Under the pieces are notes generated by a model, which searched no databases, had not been told where the DNA came from, and saw only the letters and a list, made by a program, of their open reading frames with translations. Source: Nematostella vectensis (lineage: Eukaryota > Cnidaria > Anthozoa > Actiniaria > Edwardsiidae). From it: 64,000 bases of DNA. The stretch spans positions 3,473,501-3,537,500 of the forward strand of contig NC_064036.1 in NCBI RefSeq assembly GCF_932526225.1, given 5' to 3'. The translations under genes and the position numbers were made by a program. Position 1 is the stretch's first letter, and each line of letters starts with the position of its first letter. Positions 1 through 14,015 of the stretch are shown one piece after another.

Positions 1-476
1 AAAACAAACAGATCGTTGTTAAGCTCGCAATCAATTTTCGTCCCGTGGGTTGCATGATTTTTTCGCTGGTTAGTGATCTAAAAACACCTACAATTAGATG
101 AGCGATGGCTATAATAGCACCCTAAAAGATACCGAGGTAAAAAAAATCAGGGCATTTTCATTTTCACCCCTAAAAGACACCCCCTGGGTGCAGACCATCA
201 TGGAGCTGTGCACTCTACAAATTCAGTGGGAATGGCTTACTGGACCAGGCACACACCTTTTATACTGCATGTCTCTGAGAAGAGTTTGAAATCAAAGATG
301 TATATATGGATATAATAAAAAACAAATTTTTAAAAATTGTTAAAACTTTTATAAAGAACATGGCAGTAATGTAGTTTTTAAATAACCCAACCTTTACCCC
401 AACACCTGTTAACACATGCCAATGTTCAAAAGCAAAACGATAATATTTTGGTTTTGTCACATATATGTACACAATA

Positions 477-482
477 TTTATT
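477..482 (-). terminator. Polyadenylation signal of DHFR
   Basis: The forward bases TTTATT read AATAAA on the minus strand, about 48 nt past the DHFR stop codon. Positions 1-476 beyond it hold no exon I can recognise. Confidence 0.55.
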
Positions 483-529
483 TACCATACCATTGCATGT
501 CATCATTGAACAAGAATTGCTTGCCTGTA

Positions 530-2473
<1,944 letters not shown>

Positions 2474-2877
2474 CTTGAAATTACGCGGGAAACTGACTAA
2501 TTATGCTACGATCACCAAGTTTAGCGCGAGAGGGAACAGGGCCAATGCAACGTGATCGCTATATTTTACGCTATTTTTGCGAAACTTCGACTGCCCCTTC
2601 TTTTCTCTAAAAAAAAGGGTCAATATATGTCGAGAGTGTGTCACAATCTATTTTCATTCGCTGTTATACTTTGTTATGTTGTAAGGTCACTCAAGGTCGC
2701 TTCAATCTATCACGAGTTCGGATTGGCAAGTAACTGGAGGTATGTTTCATATCTGTTTCCTGATTGGCTGAGCTCGCTTAAAAACAAATACGTACCGTAC
2801 CGGCGGCCTAGTCGCACTTTGTACGTGAAAGCTGAAGGCAATACAGGCCGAAAAAGCCATTTCTTTGGCGTTTGAAT
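2474..2877. promoter_or_regulatory. Bidirectional promoter region between DHFR and CPT1
   Basis: About 400 bp separate the two divergent start codons, so both promoters must lie here or in 5' UTRs. An E2F-like element CGCGGGAAA sits at 2484-2492 (TTTCCCGCG on the DHFR strand), about 11 bp upstream of the DHFR ATG; E2F control of DHFR is well known in vertebrates. Two inverted CCAAT boxes (ATTGG at 2722-2726 and 2763-2767) lie closer to CPT1. I see no clear TATA box. The functional roles are inferred. Confidence 0.6.
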
Positions 2878-5800
2878 ATGGCTGAAGCCAGGGCCGCCAT
2901 CACTAGACCAGATGTAAGGCTTCATGCTGAGGGAACGAGCACGAAAGAAGCTGAAGTCGAGCTTCTGAAGAGTACTTTTCGGTCATTGAAGAAATGTGCT
3001 TTTCGGACACGGTAAGTTTGTTTTCTTTCCGTTCCCATGTGCTCGTTGAAATATTTACGAATATTTCGTTTGTTTACGAGCATACGACTATTTTGATCTA
3101 GATTTCTTGAAAGAAGTATTTACCCTGAATATATTTTGAAAGAATTTCTTCCATCCAAATTCTATCTGCTTTAATGTTTTGCAAAAACAAACATCGTACT
3201 TATTCCTGTTGTGTTTTGCGCGTGTACCAGCCCGTATTTTCGCGACCACGTTTCTCGTTTGTTGCGGAAAAAAAATATTGTTTTGATTTGATTTTTACTC
3301 AGCTAAATATGCTCACAATCAATTCCGGTTCGAGACACATTTCATTCACATGACTGATGATAGAGAAGACGGCTTTCTCATCAAAACAACGTCAAAATAA
3401 CTTTTTTCAATAAAAAAATATTTTAGTGATTTCAAGCCCTGGTGGCAAATTTGGAGCCTGAGAAAGCGAGAGTCAATATATCTTATCGCACGGTAAAACA
3501 AGCTATTAAACTGCTATTTTTACTCGACCTAAATATCAACGGGAAGTTTCGGATTGTAATTCGGCGTGTATGTGATCTCGGCGCCGTGGACTTTGAACCC
3601 CACTTATATTTCTGACGTATCGAGGTAATTTATTTAAGGGTTTAAAGGGTCCTAGGCATATACATAAATAATATATTGATTTTGCACTGGTTTTACGTGA
3701 GGGAATTCGCAAATATACTTTTTATATCAGACAAGATTTGTGTTATTGTTGTAATTGATCAACAAACAACAACTACTAAATAAAAAAACATATAGATTTC
3801 ATTCAGAAACACAGGCGGCCCAAGGTTACAGTCATTGGTTTATAATCTTGAGACTCCTGCCTAATGCGGGAGAAATGACAGGTATGTTTTTCTAAGAAGT
3901 ACAATTTGTGGCTGGCTTCAAACTCGCTCTGCTGACATTCTATCAGCAAAATTGAAATGAAGGAAGACTCAAACATGATATTACAAGGTCTTAAAGTATT
4001 TTTTTTTTTGCTAGCATATGAATTTCCCCATGCATTCCTTTATAAACTACTGACAGAAGCTTTGGGCTGCCTGTGTTCAGAAATGGAAATTTTTACTAAT
4101 TTTGTTTTAATTACATATATACTGTGTTGCTGCTGTTATCGTAGATTTGATATTCTTTTTAACTTCTAATACATGAAGCTTGTAATGGGAAATGGATACA
4201 AGATGAATGTAAAACTAAATGGATACAAGAAATAAATTAACAGAAATTCTTCCAAATAGGGGGTGGTAATTTGGCCAATCCACACCTGGGATATCTTTGT
4301 TTACTCTGCTTAATCAAATAAAGATAATTGAGTGTGAGCCCTTTCCCCTGGGATATCCTTGTTTACCTTGCTTAGTCATAAACAGATTATTGATTTGTGT
4401 TTATCTTTCAGTCGACAAATTCAGAATGGTTTGTGGCCTACCACTTGGTCTAATCTCCTTGGTGCTGTACTTGTAATTGCTGCTATAATCCATTTCAATC
4501 ACCACTATGAGTATGCACTGCTACAACCCATAATCCATGCAATATGGTCGCTAAGTGACATCCTATACCTAGATGAAAGGTACCCCTACAACTTCCGACT
4601 GATAGTGGTGTCCCTGGTGACTGGTCTTGGCTTTTTCATTGTTCTACTCTATTTGCGACAGTATATGCTTAGAATGCTGCTTGCTTACAGAGGATGGATG
4701 TGTAAGTATGCTAAGTACTTAACATGGTTTTTATTTTATTGTGCTTAACATTGCAACACAAAATTCTCTGTCAATATTTTGTGGTATCATTATCTTAGAA
4801 TTTTTTAATTCTTTAAAAAGAGTTTAAGGAAACTGCACTATTTCAGACTTCCCCACCAAAATGGAAAACAATAGCTGATGAAAAGGTTTCTTTCTTTTCA
4901 GTAACAAGATTTCTGTCCACCATCACTCAAATTGCTTGGTATATGTCTTGTCTTATACTTTTGATATTTTATTATGTTTTCAGACCAGCCTCCCAGGTCC
5001 CAGAGTATAGTGACCCTGCTCTGGGGTTTGATGGTTCGTATATGCAGTGGCCATCATCCTACTTTATACAGTTACCAAAATAGCCTTCCACGAATGCCTG
5101 TCCCTCCACTCAAGAGCACATGCCAGAGGTTCTTGTCCTCTGTCAAGCCATTGCTTGACTCTGAAGAGTACAACAAGATGGAGGAGCTCTCCAAGGTGTG
5201 TAAGATATATTGTATGAGCGACAGGAGCAAAAAATGGCAAAGTTCAAATTGAAAACTTGTATAAGCTTATATTTGTTTGATTTTTTGCCTAGAGGTTCCT
5301 TGTGCAATAAAAACAAACAAATAAACTCTGGTACTTTTTGGAAAATAATCTGTTCTTGAGATATTGAAACTTGTAAGGCTATTGATTTGTCTGAAATAAT
5401 TGCCCAATTTGGCCAATATCTCTTGATTGATGGCTATTTTGCCCAATCTTATCAGGGGGGTGAATAGGGGTATGTAAATCCGCCGATCCGCAACATTTTT
5501 AGGGCAAATCTGTGGATCCGCAGATATTTTTAGATCCGCATGGTTTGACAGATAAACAATAGCGTTGATTTAAATTCATTTAAAATCTGAAATCTGTGCC
5601 CAAATTGGCAACAGATCCGTGATTTGCTGTATTTCCTAAATCCGCCAATCCGCTGAAAAAATCAGCGGATTCACCCCCCCCCCCCCCTTATCTCAAGAAC
5701 AGATCATCTACTGTACCCCCAAAAAAGCTTATATTTGTTTTATATTTCACAAGAAACTTTTTAGGCCAAAAATCAACAAAGCTAGCACATCCATTTCAAT

Positions 5801-8800
5801 TTCAATTTTGCCATTTTGTGCTCCTGTCTATATCAGTTTTTTAGTTTCTTCATTTGTGGTATTGTGGCTTGGCCCACTCCATTACAGTCCTGTGGTAAAA
5901 TCAGATGCTGCTGATTAGGATACTAACTGAACCTAGATATGAAGTAGCATATATGCTCATTTTAGCACCCCTCTTCAATTTAGTACTCCCTCAGGCCTCA
6001 AAAGAATAAAATAGTAGAAAGCAAGCCTTACACCACGGGAATTAGAATATTAACATAGGTGAGAAATATTTTATTCGCTGAGTTCAATATTTAACATAGA
6101 TTGGGGTTTTATTTTAATTTATTTTATAAAGAAATCGCTGAAAAAGTATCCTAATTCCCATGCTTACACTACTCTCCATACTCTCTATAAATAATTGTAA
6201 GTGCCTTCATCACCCAGGGCCCATAACGTGCAAAAAATAATCATTTATTGTAATTGTGCCTTTATTTTCTTCAAGAATTGTAGAACTCTGTACCCAGTAG
6301 ACTCTCCATTTTTATCTTGCATGGTTAATGAGTTTATGATGTTTACAGGATTTTGAGAAGAACCTTGGCCCAAAGCTTCAGTTCATTCTGCAGCTGAAGT
6401 CCTGGTGGGCAACCAACTACTGTACTGACTGGTGGGAAAAGTATGTCTACCTGATGGGACGGTCGCCTCTACCAATCAACAGCAACTATTACTGCCTGGA
6501 CCAGGGATGGTACCCGACCAGAGAGCAGCCGTCCAGGTACACAAATAATTTGACTTACAAAAATTTGCTGGAAATGAGGTTTTACATCTTTTTGGATGAC
6601 AAACTGGTGCACGCTTCAGCTTTTGGCGGCTAAATAACAATAGCAAACAAAACAGCTCTTCGGCGGTTACAAATAAACCAGACATTTTCTATGTTAGGAC
6701 ACAAGCTTTAGGACACCTTTACCAAATTGAAGTCTAATTGAAGAACTTTTAAATGGCATGTTTTGTAACCTCCGCCTGGTAAATGTTGACCTAATATCTT
6801 TAATCTTCCCCCACTATAAAATAACAGGGTACTGTAGAAAGAGAAGCACTTTCTATTTTTCTTACGTCTGCTTGTTTTCTTACCCCTGACTTGACAAGAT
6901 ACTAGGGACTGTGATAACAGATCTGAACTTATCAAAACAAATCCCACCACCAACGTCCCCAGCTGGGACTGCTTTGGAAATGAAAGTCGCATATTGTCGC
7001 ATGTTTGCTGTCTGTAGCCTGTATCATTTATTGTGTGTTCTACAGGGCAGCAGTGATCACATACTTCTTCCTAAAGTACCACCAGGAGCTAGAAACCGAG
7101 CAGTTGAGACCATTGCTGATTCGTAACACCATCCCCACTTGCATGGCTCAATATGAGAGAACTTTCAAGACAGTAAGGTACTACAAAGGCTAGTCCAAGT
7201 GAATCCTTAGGAAAGTTACAATTTTATGGTGACCTTTTTTCGAACAACCACATGTGAGATACTGTATGACACTGTTTGTTTTGATGTTCTTCTTTAAACT
7301 CACCAGGATCCCAAAAGAAGATGTTGATGAGCTTGTCCACTTTGAACATACAGAACAAGAGGTATTTAGGCAGAGCTGCTGTGCTAAAAGTGGGTTTGAT
7401 TAATACTGCATGTATCTTACAGATGTTCAACTGATTGCTATTTCAGCATATTGTGGTCATCTGTGGAGGCAATATGTACATGGTGCCAGTGCAAGATAGC
7501 CATGGAAAAGCTATCTCCTGTCTGGACTTGGAAGGACAGTTTGAGTGGATTATAGCCGATGCCAAACACTCTGACGGTAAATGTGACAACGTTTTTGTCT
7601 AACCTTTCTCTTTTCTTTTGCATTTTACGTTGACATGCATAGTCTGAAGGGTTTTATGTATTTGTATTGTGTTTGTAGTGAAGAGAGAACACCCAGAAGG
7701 AAGCATTCCTGCCTTGACTGGACTTCCACGAACTGAGTGGGCCACAATCAGAAAAGAGTACTTTGGAGATGGGCTTAACAGGCAATCCATGGAGACCATT
7801 GAGGAAGCTCTTTTTGTGGTAAGTGTTAACTTGTACAAATAGGAATTCATAGCAGAGAGAAAACACAATACCTCGTCCAGTGAGTGATGTTCTTCTTTAT
7901 GCTTATTTGCCTCCCCGCAATCTGTATGTCTCATCTGTGTCAGCCTTTAATGGGATACTGTATTTGCTTTGATTACAAGGGATCAATTTGGCATCGCTCT
8001 AAGGAGTACTCATTTTATGCTTGACACAATAAGAAAGTACTGTTAATCTTTGTATATTCATGTCTGAAATAAATGTCAGGTGTTGCTGGAAGACAAGACC
8101 TTCTCTGAGTTGTCAGATCGGGCCAAGTACATTATGCATGGTGACGGTCGGAGCTTATGGTTTGATAAGAGCTTCTGCCTGGTGGTCTTTACTGACGGCA
8201 AGTGTGGAATCAATGCAGAGCACTCTTGGGCAGATGCTCCTGTTATTGGACACATGCTTGAGTATGCTCTCACCTACGAGTAAGTGTAAATCAGAAATGT
8301 CAGCCTTGTTTTTTTATTGGACAAATGCTTGAGTATGTTCTCACCTACGAGTAAGTGTAAATCAGAAACGTCAGCCTTGTTTTTTTTTTATTGGACACAT
8401 GCTTGAGTATGCTCTCACCTACGAGTAAGTGGAAATCAGAAACGTCAGCCTTGCTTTTTATTGGACACATGCTTGAGTATGCTCGCACCTACGAGTAAGT
8501 GGAAATCAGAAACGTCAGCCTTGTTTTTTATAAAGAAGCACATTAATTATATGACTAGGATAGTACGCACCCTGTGATCGGCTGATTTTGAGGGTAAGAT
8601 TTCCACATCTCAGACCAATTACCAATGACGATCAGCTTGAAGTGCGTATCAGGTTTTTTGGCTTTGTTGGCATATTTTACGGCTTTTTTGTCTTATAAAA
8701 CAGCACAAAGCGAATTTGGTTCTCCACATACCGTTTTTACTTAATACGTACCATTCTTTTTTTATTGTTGGAATTCGTACCACCTTTAGGATAAAACCTG

Positions 8801-11800
8801 TAGTTTTCAACTGGTAAAGTGATGATTCATCAAGTAAAATTGTTGACTGTGCTAGTGAAAAGTTGTTGAAATTGAATCCCATCAGAGTGTTGCTGATGAC
8901 CTTCCAACTCAGGGACAAGGTTTTTATAAACATACACAGATAACGTCAAAATCGGTGCTGAACTTTGAATAAGCCAAGCAAAACGTTTGAGTTTGATTTC
9001 TCCTCTATTGGGCCGATGGATCTCTTGATTCTCATAGCCGTAGCAAGCCTAAAAAAATTGGGGGGGGGGGCATGGTAAAGAAACATTTAGTTATACTAAG
9101 TTTTAGTTATACTTAGTTGGCCGTGCGCAAGTGTTTTTTGTTTTCCTGCCTTTTTGAAATCGATCAATAAGTTGATCGATATTCGCACGAAAGCAGAAAT
9201 TGATTTGTTTTGCCGTGAATTAATTAATGGTAATATCTATTTAATAAATGACTAACCACTTAGCCTCAATTACAATCCAACTGACTTTGAGCAAAGAAGC
9301 CTTTTATTAAATTTGTCCACTTGTAAGTTTGCAAAAGGAAACAATTAAGGCGTGACCCTCTTTTGTTAGGCTCGTTTTAACATTACTTTTATCATTAGAC
9401 AGATACAATCTATACTATATATAATACGCTAAGAAATAGACTGTTGACCACCTTTTTTCGAAAAAAAAAAACGGCTGAGCTAGAAAACTCCGAAACCACG
9501 CCATTTCCACACATTACCGGAGAGGAGGTGTGCAAAATGGTTTTTATTTCAAGATTATACCGGATAGAAAAGTTTTAACTCACGCGTTTTTGGAAGCGCG
9601 GCAGTAACGTGGCTCCACAGTGGACGGGTATTCTGAAGTTGCTCCCAAGAAAAACACACTAAAAGTATACAGAAACAAGTCTATCTCCAAAAATACCATA
9701 CACCAAAAACTGGAAATCGAATCTGCCTTCTTTCCTTTGTGTGTTTGTTGGGAATATATTTAAACGAAATGTAGTGAACATTTTGCTTATAAACAATTCA
9801 TGTTGGTATTGAACATGTATCTGAACCAAATAAGTTATTAATAAATCCTTTTTTAACAGAAAAAAAAGGCAGAGTCGATTTCCAGTTTTTTGTGTATTGT
9901 ATTCATTGTTCTGGTACGAGATCGCGACAGTTTGGGCTTTTTGATTCTATCTAAAAATACCATTGTAGAGGAGAAATCTTTTTCTAGACAACTTCGGAAG
10001 ATGTGTAACAAACTTTGGAGCGCGCGGAAAATCAAATCTTAAAAAGAATTCGAATACTTGCCGTAGTTTCATTGTATAGATAGATTAATTGTAGCTGAAA
10101 ATACAACCGTCTTTTTATCGTTATTTAGAAAGGCATTTTTCCTACCTCGGAAAGAAAGTATATTCTTTAGCTCCATCGCGCATAAACAAAACTGTTCGCA
10201 AACAAGAAAACGGAAGAAAAGAGCTTTTATCTACAACTGCAAGACTTTTGAACTTCAATTCAATCCATTAAAGGACGTTGCATAGACGCTCTTTTAATCA
10301 GATCGAGATGGTGCACAACACTTCTTATTTTATCAGATCAATCTCGGTATAAGTACTTCGATTTTATAAAAGCAAAAGGTTTTGTTCATTACAAACAGTT
10401 GGCGGTCATTTTGTGTTTACAGGCCCACATACCTTTCAGTTACATCAATTATCATTTAAAAGTATGGAATCGACCACCAAATAATACACTAAGCCCAAGA
10501 AAGCCAGCGAAGCGAGGATTCACGATATGAACGCGCTTACTGGCATGGTTTGAATTTTGGTTTCCCGCCAAAAACATCATACACAGGGCTCCCAACACGG
10601 ATATAAGAAAAGGTGGAATACTGAAATACAGGTAAATTAAATATGAGATAAATATATTGGGGACTCAAAATGAAGGCACAAAGAACTGCTTTTCGTGAAT
10701 ATTTCACGGGTAACCACTAGTGTTTAACCCATTGACTCCTGGCTTTTTTGGAGCTGAATTTACAAAAAACAGACTGAAAACAGATACCTCCCCCCCTATT
10801 CTGAGTTTTATACAGCCCGTCAAAGTCCAACACAGCTGCACCTAGTCAGCGGTATCCAAGCTTTCCAACAGTGCTTTGCGGTCCCCACTTTTAATCCCTC
10901 GTCGATGTGCTGAAGCCAGCACAAGTTGATGGTTGCTTGTATTTTTCATCAAAAATTAGGAGAGTGTCTCAGGACATCATGAAGTCTTTTGGGGCATAAT
11001 TGAGTGCTTTGCTTATGGATATTTGCAAGCAAAGGTGGATTCATGATGATTTTTTCTTGTTTGGCTTTGCCTGGATGAGAAAATAATTTTCTAATGAATC
11101 ACCACAGCTCTCCTAAATGCTGTCTTTTCTGAAATAAAATTGATTCCCAAATTGTTTACACTGCTATTCTGGGTCTGTATGGCCTGGAATTGATTCGTTT
11201 GGCTTCGGGGTGAAAAGACTTCTAAAAAACCATCTGACTTTGGGGAGAGGAGTGTTGACTGGCCCTCCCCTTGTGAATTTTCCCCTGGATCTCCCAGAAT
11301 GCTTTACAATACGTAAAGATATTTTCGTGGTTGTACAATCCTTCAAGGAATGAACATTGTGTTTTGAGGCCATTGAAATGTACCTGGAGGATCAGAATAA
11401 AGGTATCTATTTGTGTCTTGAGCTGTGTTTGCTGATTTCTCTCCCTTGTGTGGTATTTTGAGCGTTTTATTGAGAGGGGTGATTCTGCTTTTCTCTCCTT
11501 GTTCGATTTGAGATTTGTCAAAGAACCTGTGCTATTATTTGGCTTAAGAGTAGATGCCAACACCTTGGTTGGATGCATATCTGCAAGACCATTTATCCCT
11601 TAGACTGATGCCTGAGTATCTTCATCTTGTTGTGTTTATTTTGAATTTATGAATTTTTTGGGTTGTGGGTACTTCCCAAAGCCGGTACAGGTCGGTTGAG
11701 GTGTCAATGTGTTTATTCTATAAGGATAAATACAAAAAGCCCAAATTGTCGTGATCGTGAACCAGAAGAATAAATACAATACACCAAAAACTGGTATTCG

Positions 11801-13982
11801 CCTCTGCCTCATAGTGGAATACCAGTTTTTGGTGTATTTTAAATCTACCAGGAATGTACTCGGTCAAAAAGTGCTGTCTGTTACATCGATTCGAAGTTTA
11901 TAATAGGAATATTAAATATATATATATTTTAAATTCTGTATGAATGCAGTCTATGTCTACTCATGACTCGGCTGTTTCAGGTTCGTATATCGTACATACA
12001 ATGATAAGGGTAGGTGTAACCGAATGCAGTCTATGTGTACTCATGACTCGGCTGTTTCAGGTTCGTATATCGTACATACAATGATAAGGGTAGGTGTAAC
12101 CGAATGCAGTCTATGTGTACTCATGACTCGGCTGTTTCAGGTTCGTATATCGTACATACAATGATAAGGGTAGATGTAACCGAATGCAGTCTATGTGTAC
12201 TCATGACTCGGCTGTTTCAGGTTCGTATATCGTACATACAATGATAAGGGTAGATGTAACCGAATGCAGTCTATGTGTACTCATGACTCGGCTGTTTCAG
12301 GTTCGTATATCGTACATACAATGATAAGGGTAGATGTAACCGAATGCAGTCTATGTGTACTCATGACTCGGCTGTTTCAGGTTCGTATATCGTACATACA
12401 ATGATAAGGGTAGATGTAACCGAATGCAGTCTATGTGTACTCATGACTCGGCTGTTTCAGGTTCGTATATCGTACATACAATGATAAGGGTAGATGTAAC
12501 CGAATGCAGTCTATGTGTACTCATGACTCGGCTGTTTCAGGTTCGTATATCGTACATACAATGATAAGGGTAGATGTAACCCCATTGGTGGGGCTCACCG
12601 CAGCCACAATGTGAGGACACACAATTTGCAAAGACCATGTCGCTTGTACTGGGACGTTACACCACAACTAGCGCAGATAGTGGAAAATGCAGTTACTTTT
12701 TGCAAGAAGGTATGTGATCACCTATACTGACTTCACGTTCGCTAACAGATCAGTTGCACTATACACCCTTAAACCCTTATTATCTACAAGCTTGCATTTG
12801 AGTAAAAGTCCAAAGATTTACCGTTATTATGAGCATACAACACACAAAAAAAGAAGAAAGTATTACAAAAAAGGAATGGAGGCACTCTCTGGCTACTGAA
12901 AGCATCCCTGAAAGAGTGTTATCATGAGCATATGTACAACAAACCAAAAGAAAGAAGGTATACAGTAACAAAAAAAAGTTATTAAAGTATATTAATCTTT
13001 TACACAGATTGAGTGAAATAGTTGTTTCCATATCCTTTCAGAATAATGATGATCTTCAACACAAAGTTATCACTCACGATGATTTTGGCAAGGGATTCAT
13101 CAAGAAAATCAAGGTATGCTCAAGATTACTCCACCTTGTATGAACTGCTGAAAAAACTCGTTTAATACGGAGATGCTACATCTGTTAAAGTTTAATCAAT
13201 CTTTCTCGACAAATACAATAATCAGCTCGGTGATATAGCAATTGTACATTTTTTGGACACAACTTTAATTGCTTCATTTGTACGTGTGACCAATGGGTGA
13301 CCTTATTAGGTATGTGCTTACCCAATTAGAAAAATCCCTCTTTCATAGTGCAAGTGCAGCTTTAACTTTGTCTTTAATCTTATTGACAACTTTCTATATC
13401 AGTGGTATGGCAAAAAGTTTAATGAACATGCCCGATAGGTCAGTCCAGACGCCTTCATTCAGCTAGCCCTACAGATTGCTTACTACAAAGACTCTGAAGG
13501 CAAGCACCCATTGACGTACGAGTCGTCCATGACGCGACTCTATCTCCATGGGCGAACAGAGACAGTCCGCAGCTTGACTTCTGAGGCCAAGGCATTTGTA
13601 CAAGCATTCATGAGCAAGGAAGCCAGTCGCGAAGAGAAGATAAGACTAATGCGAGCAGCGGCTGAGAAGCATGCTATCATGTACAAGGATTGTATGAATG
13701 GCAAAGGCTGTGACAGGCATCTGTTTGCACTGTTTGTCGTCTGCAGGGGGCAAGGATATGTAAGTGGTGCTAGGCTAGTCTAAGTGATTCATCTTGGCCT
13801 GCTGCCAATAATGCTAAACGTGTGTGTTACAGGATAGCGAGTTCCTGAAGAGCGCTTTGACGTTGCCATGGACGCTGTCCACCAGTCAACAGCCTCAGCA
13901 GCAGATGACTGCGGAACACTTCAGTGTCAACGAACCAGAGCTCATGCACATGGTAAGTATACCACCCCTATCATTCCCCCCC

Positions 13983-14015
<33 letters not shown>

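Larger units (their letters stand above)
8532..11941 (+). other. Large CPT1 intron 9, no exon seen
   Basis: This 3.4-kb stretch between the two splice-site arrays has no exon that fits CPT1 phase or the family. It contains a G run at about 9060-9070, an inverted-repeat pair at 9694-9899, a TTAA-flanked dispersed repeat at 10724-11716 and a short hairpin at 11778-11838. Confidence 0.6.

Noticed and set aside
11942..12581. CRISPR-like regular array
   Set aside because: Direct repeats without unique spacers, in a eukaryotic intron; the unit contains the CPT1 exon 10 acceptor.
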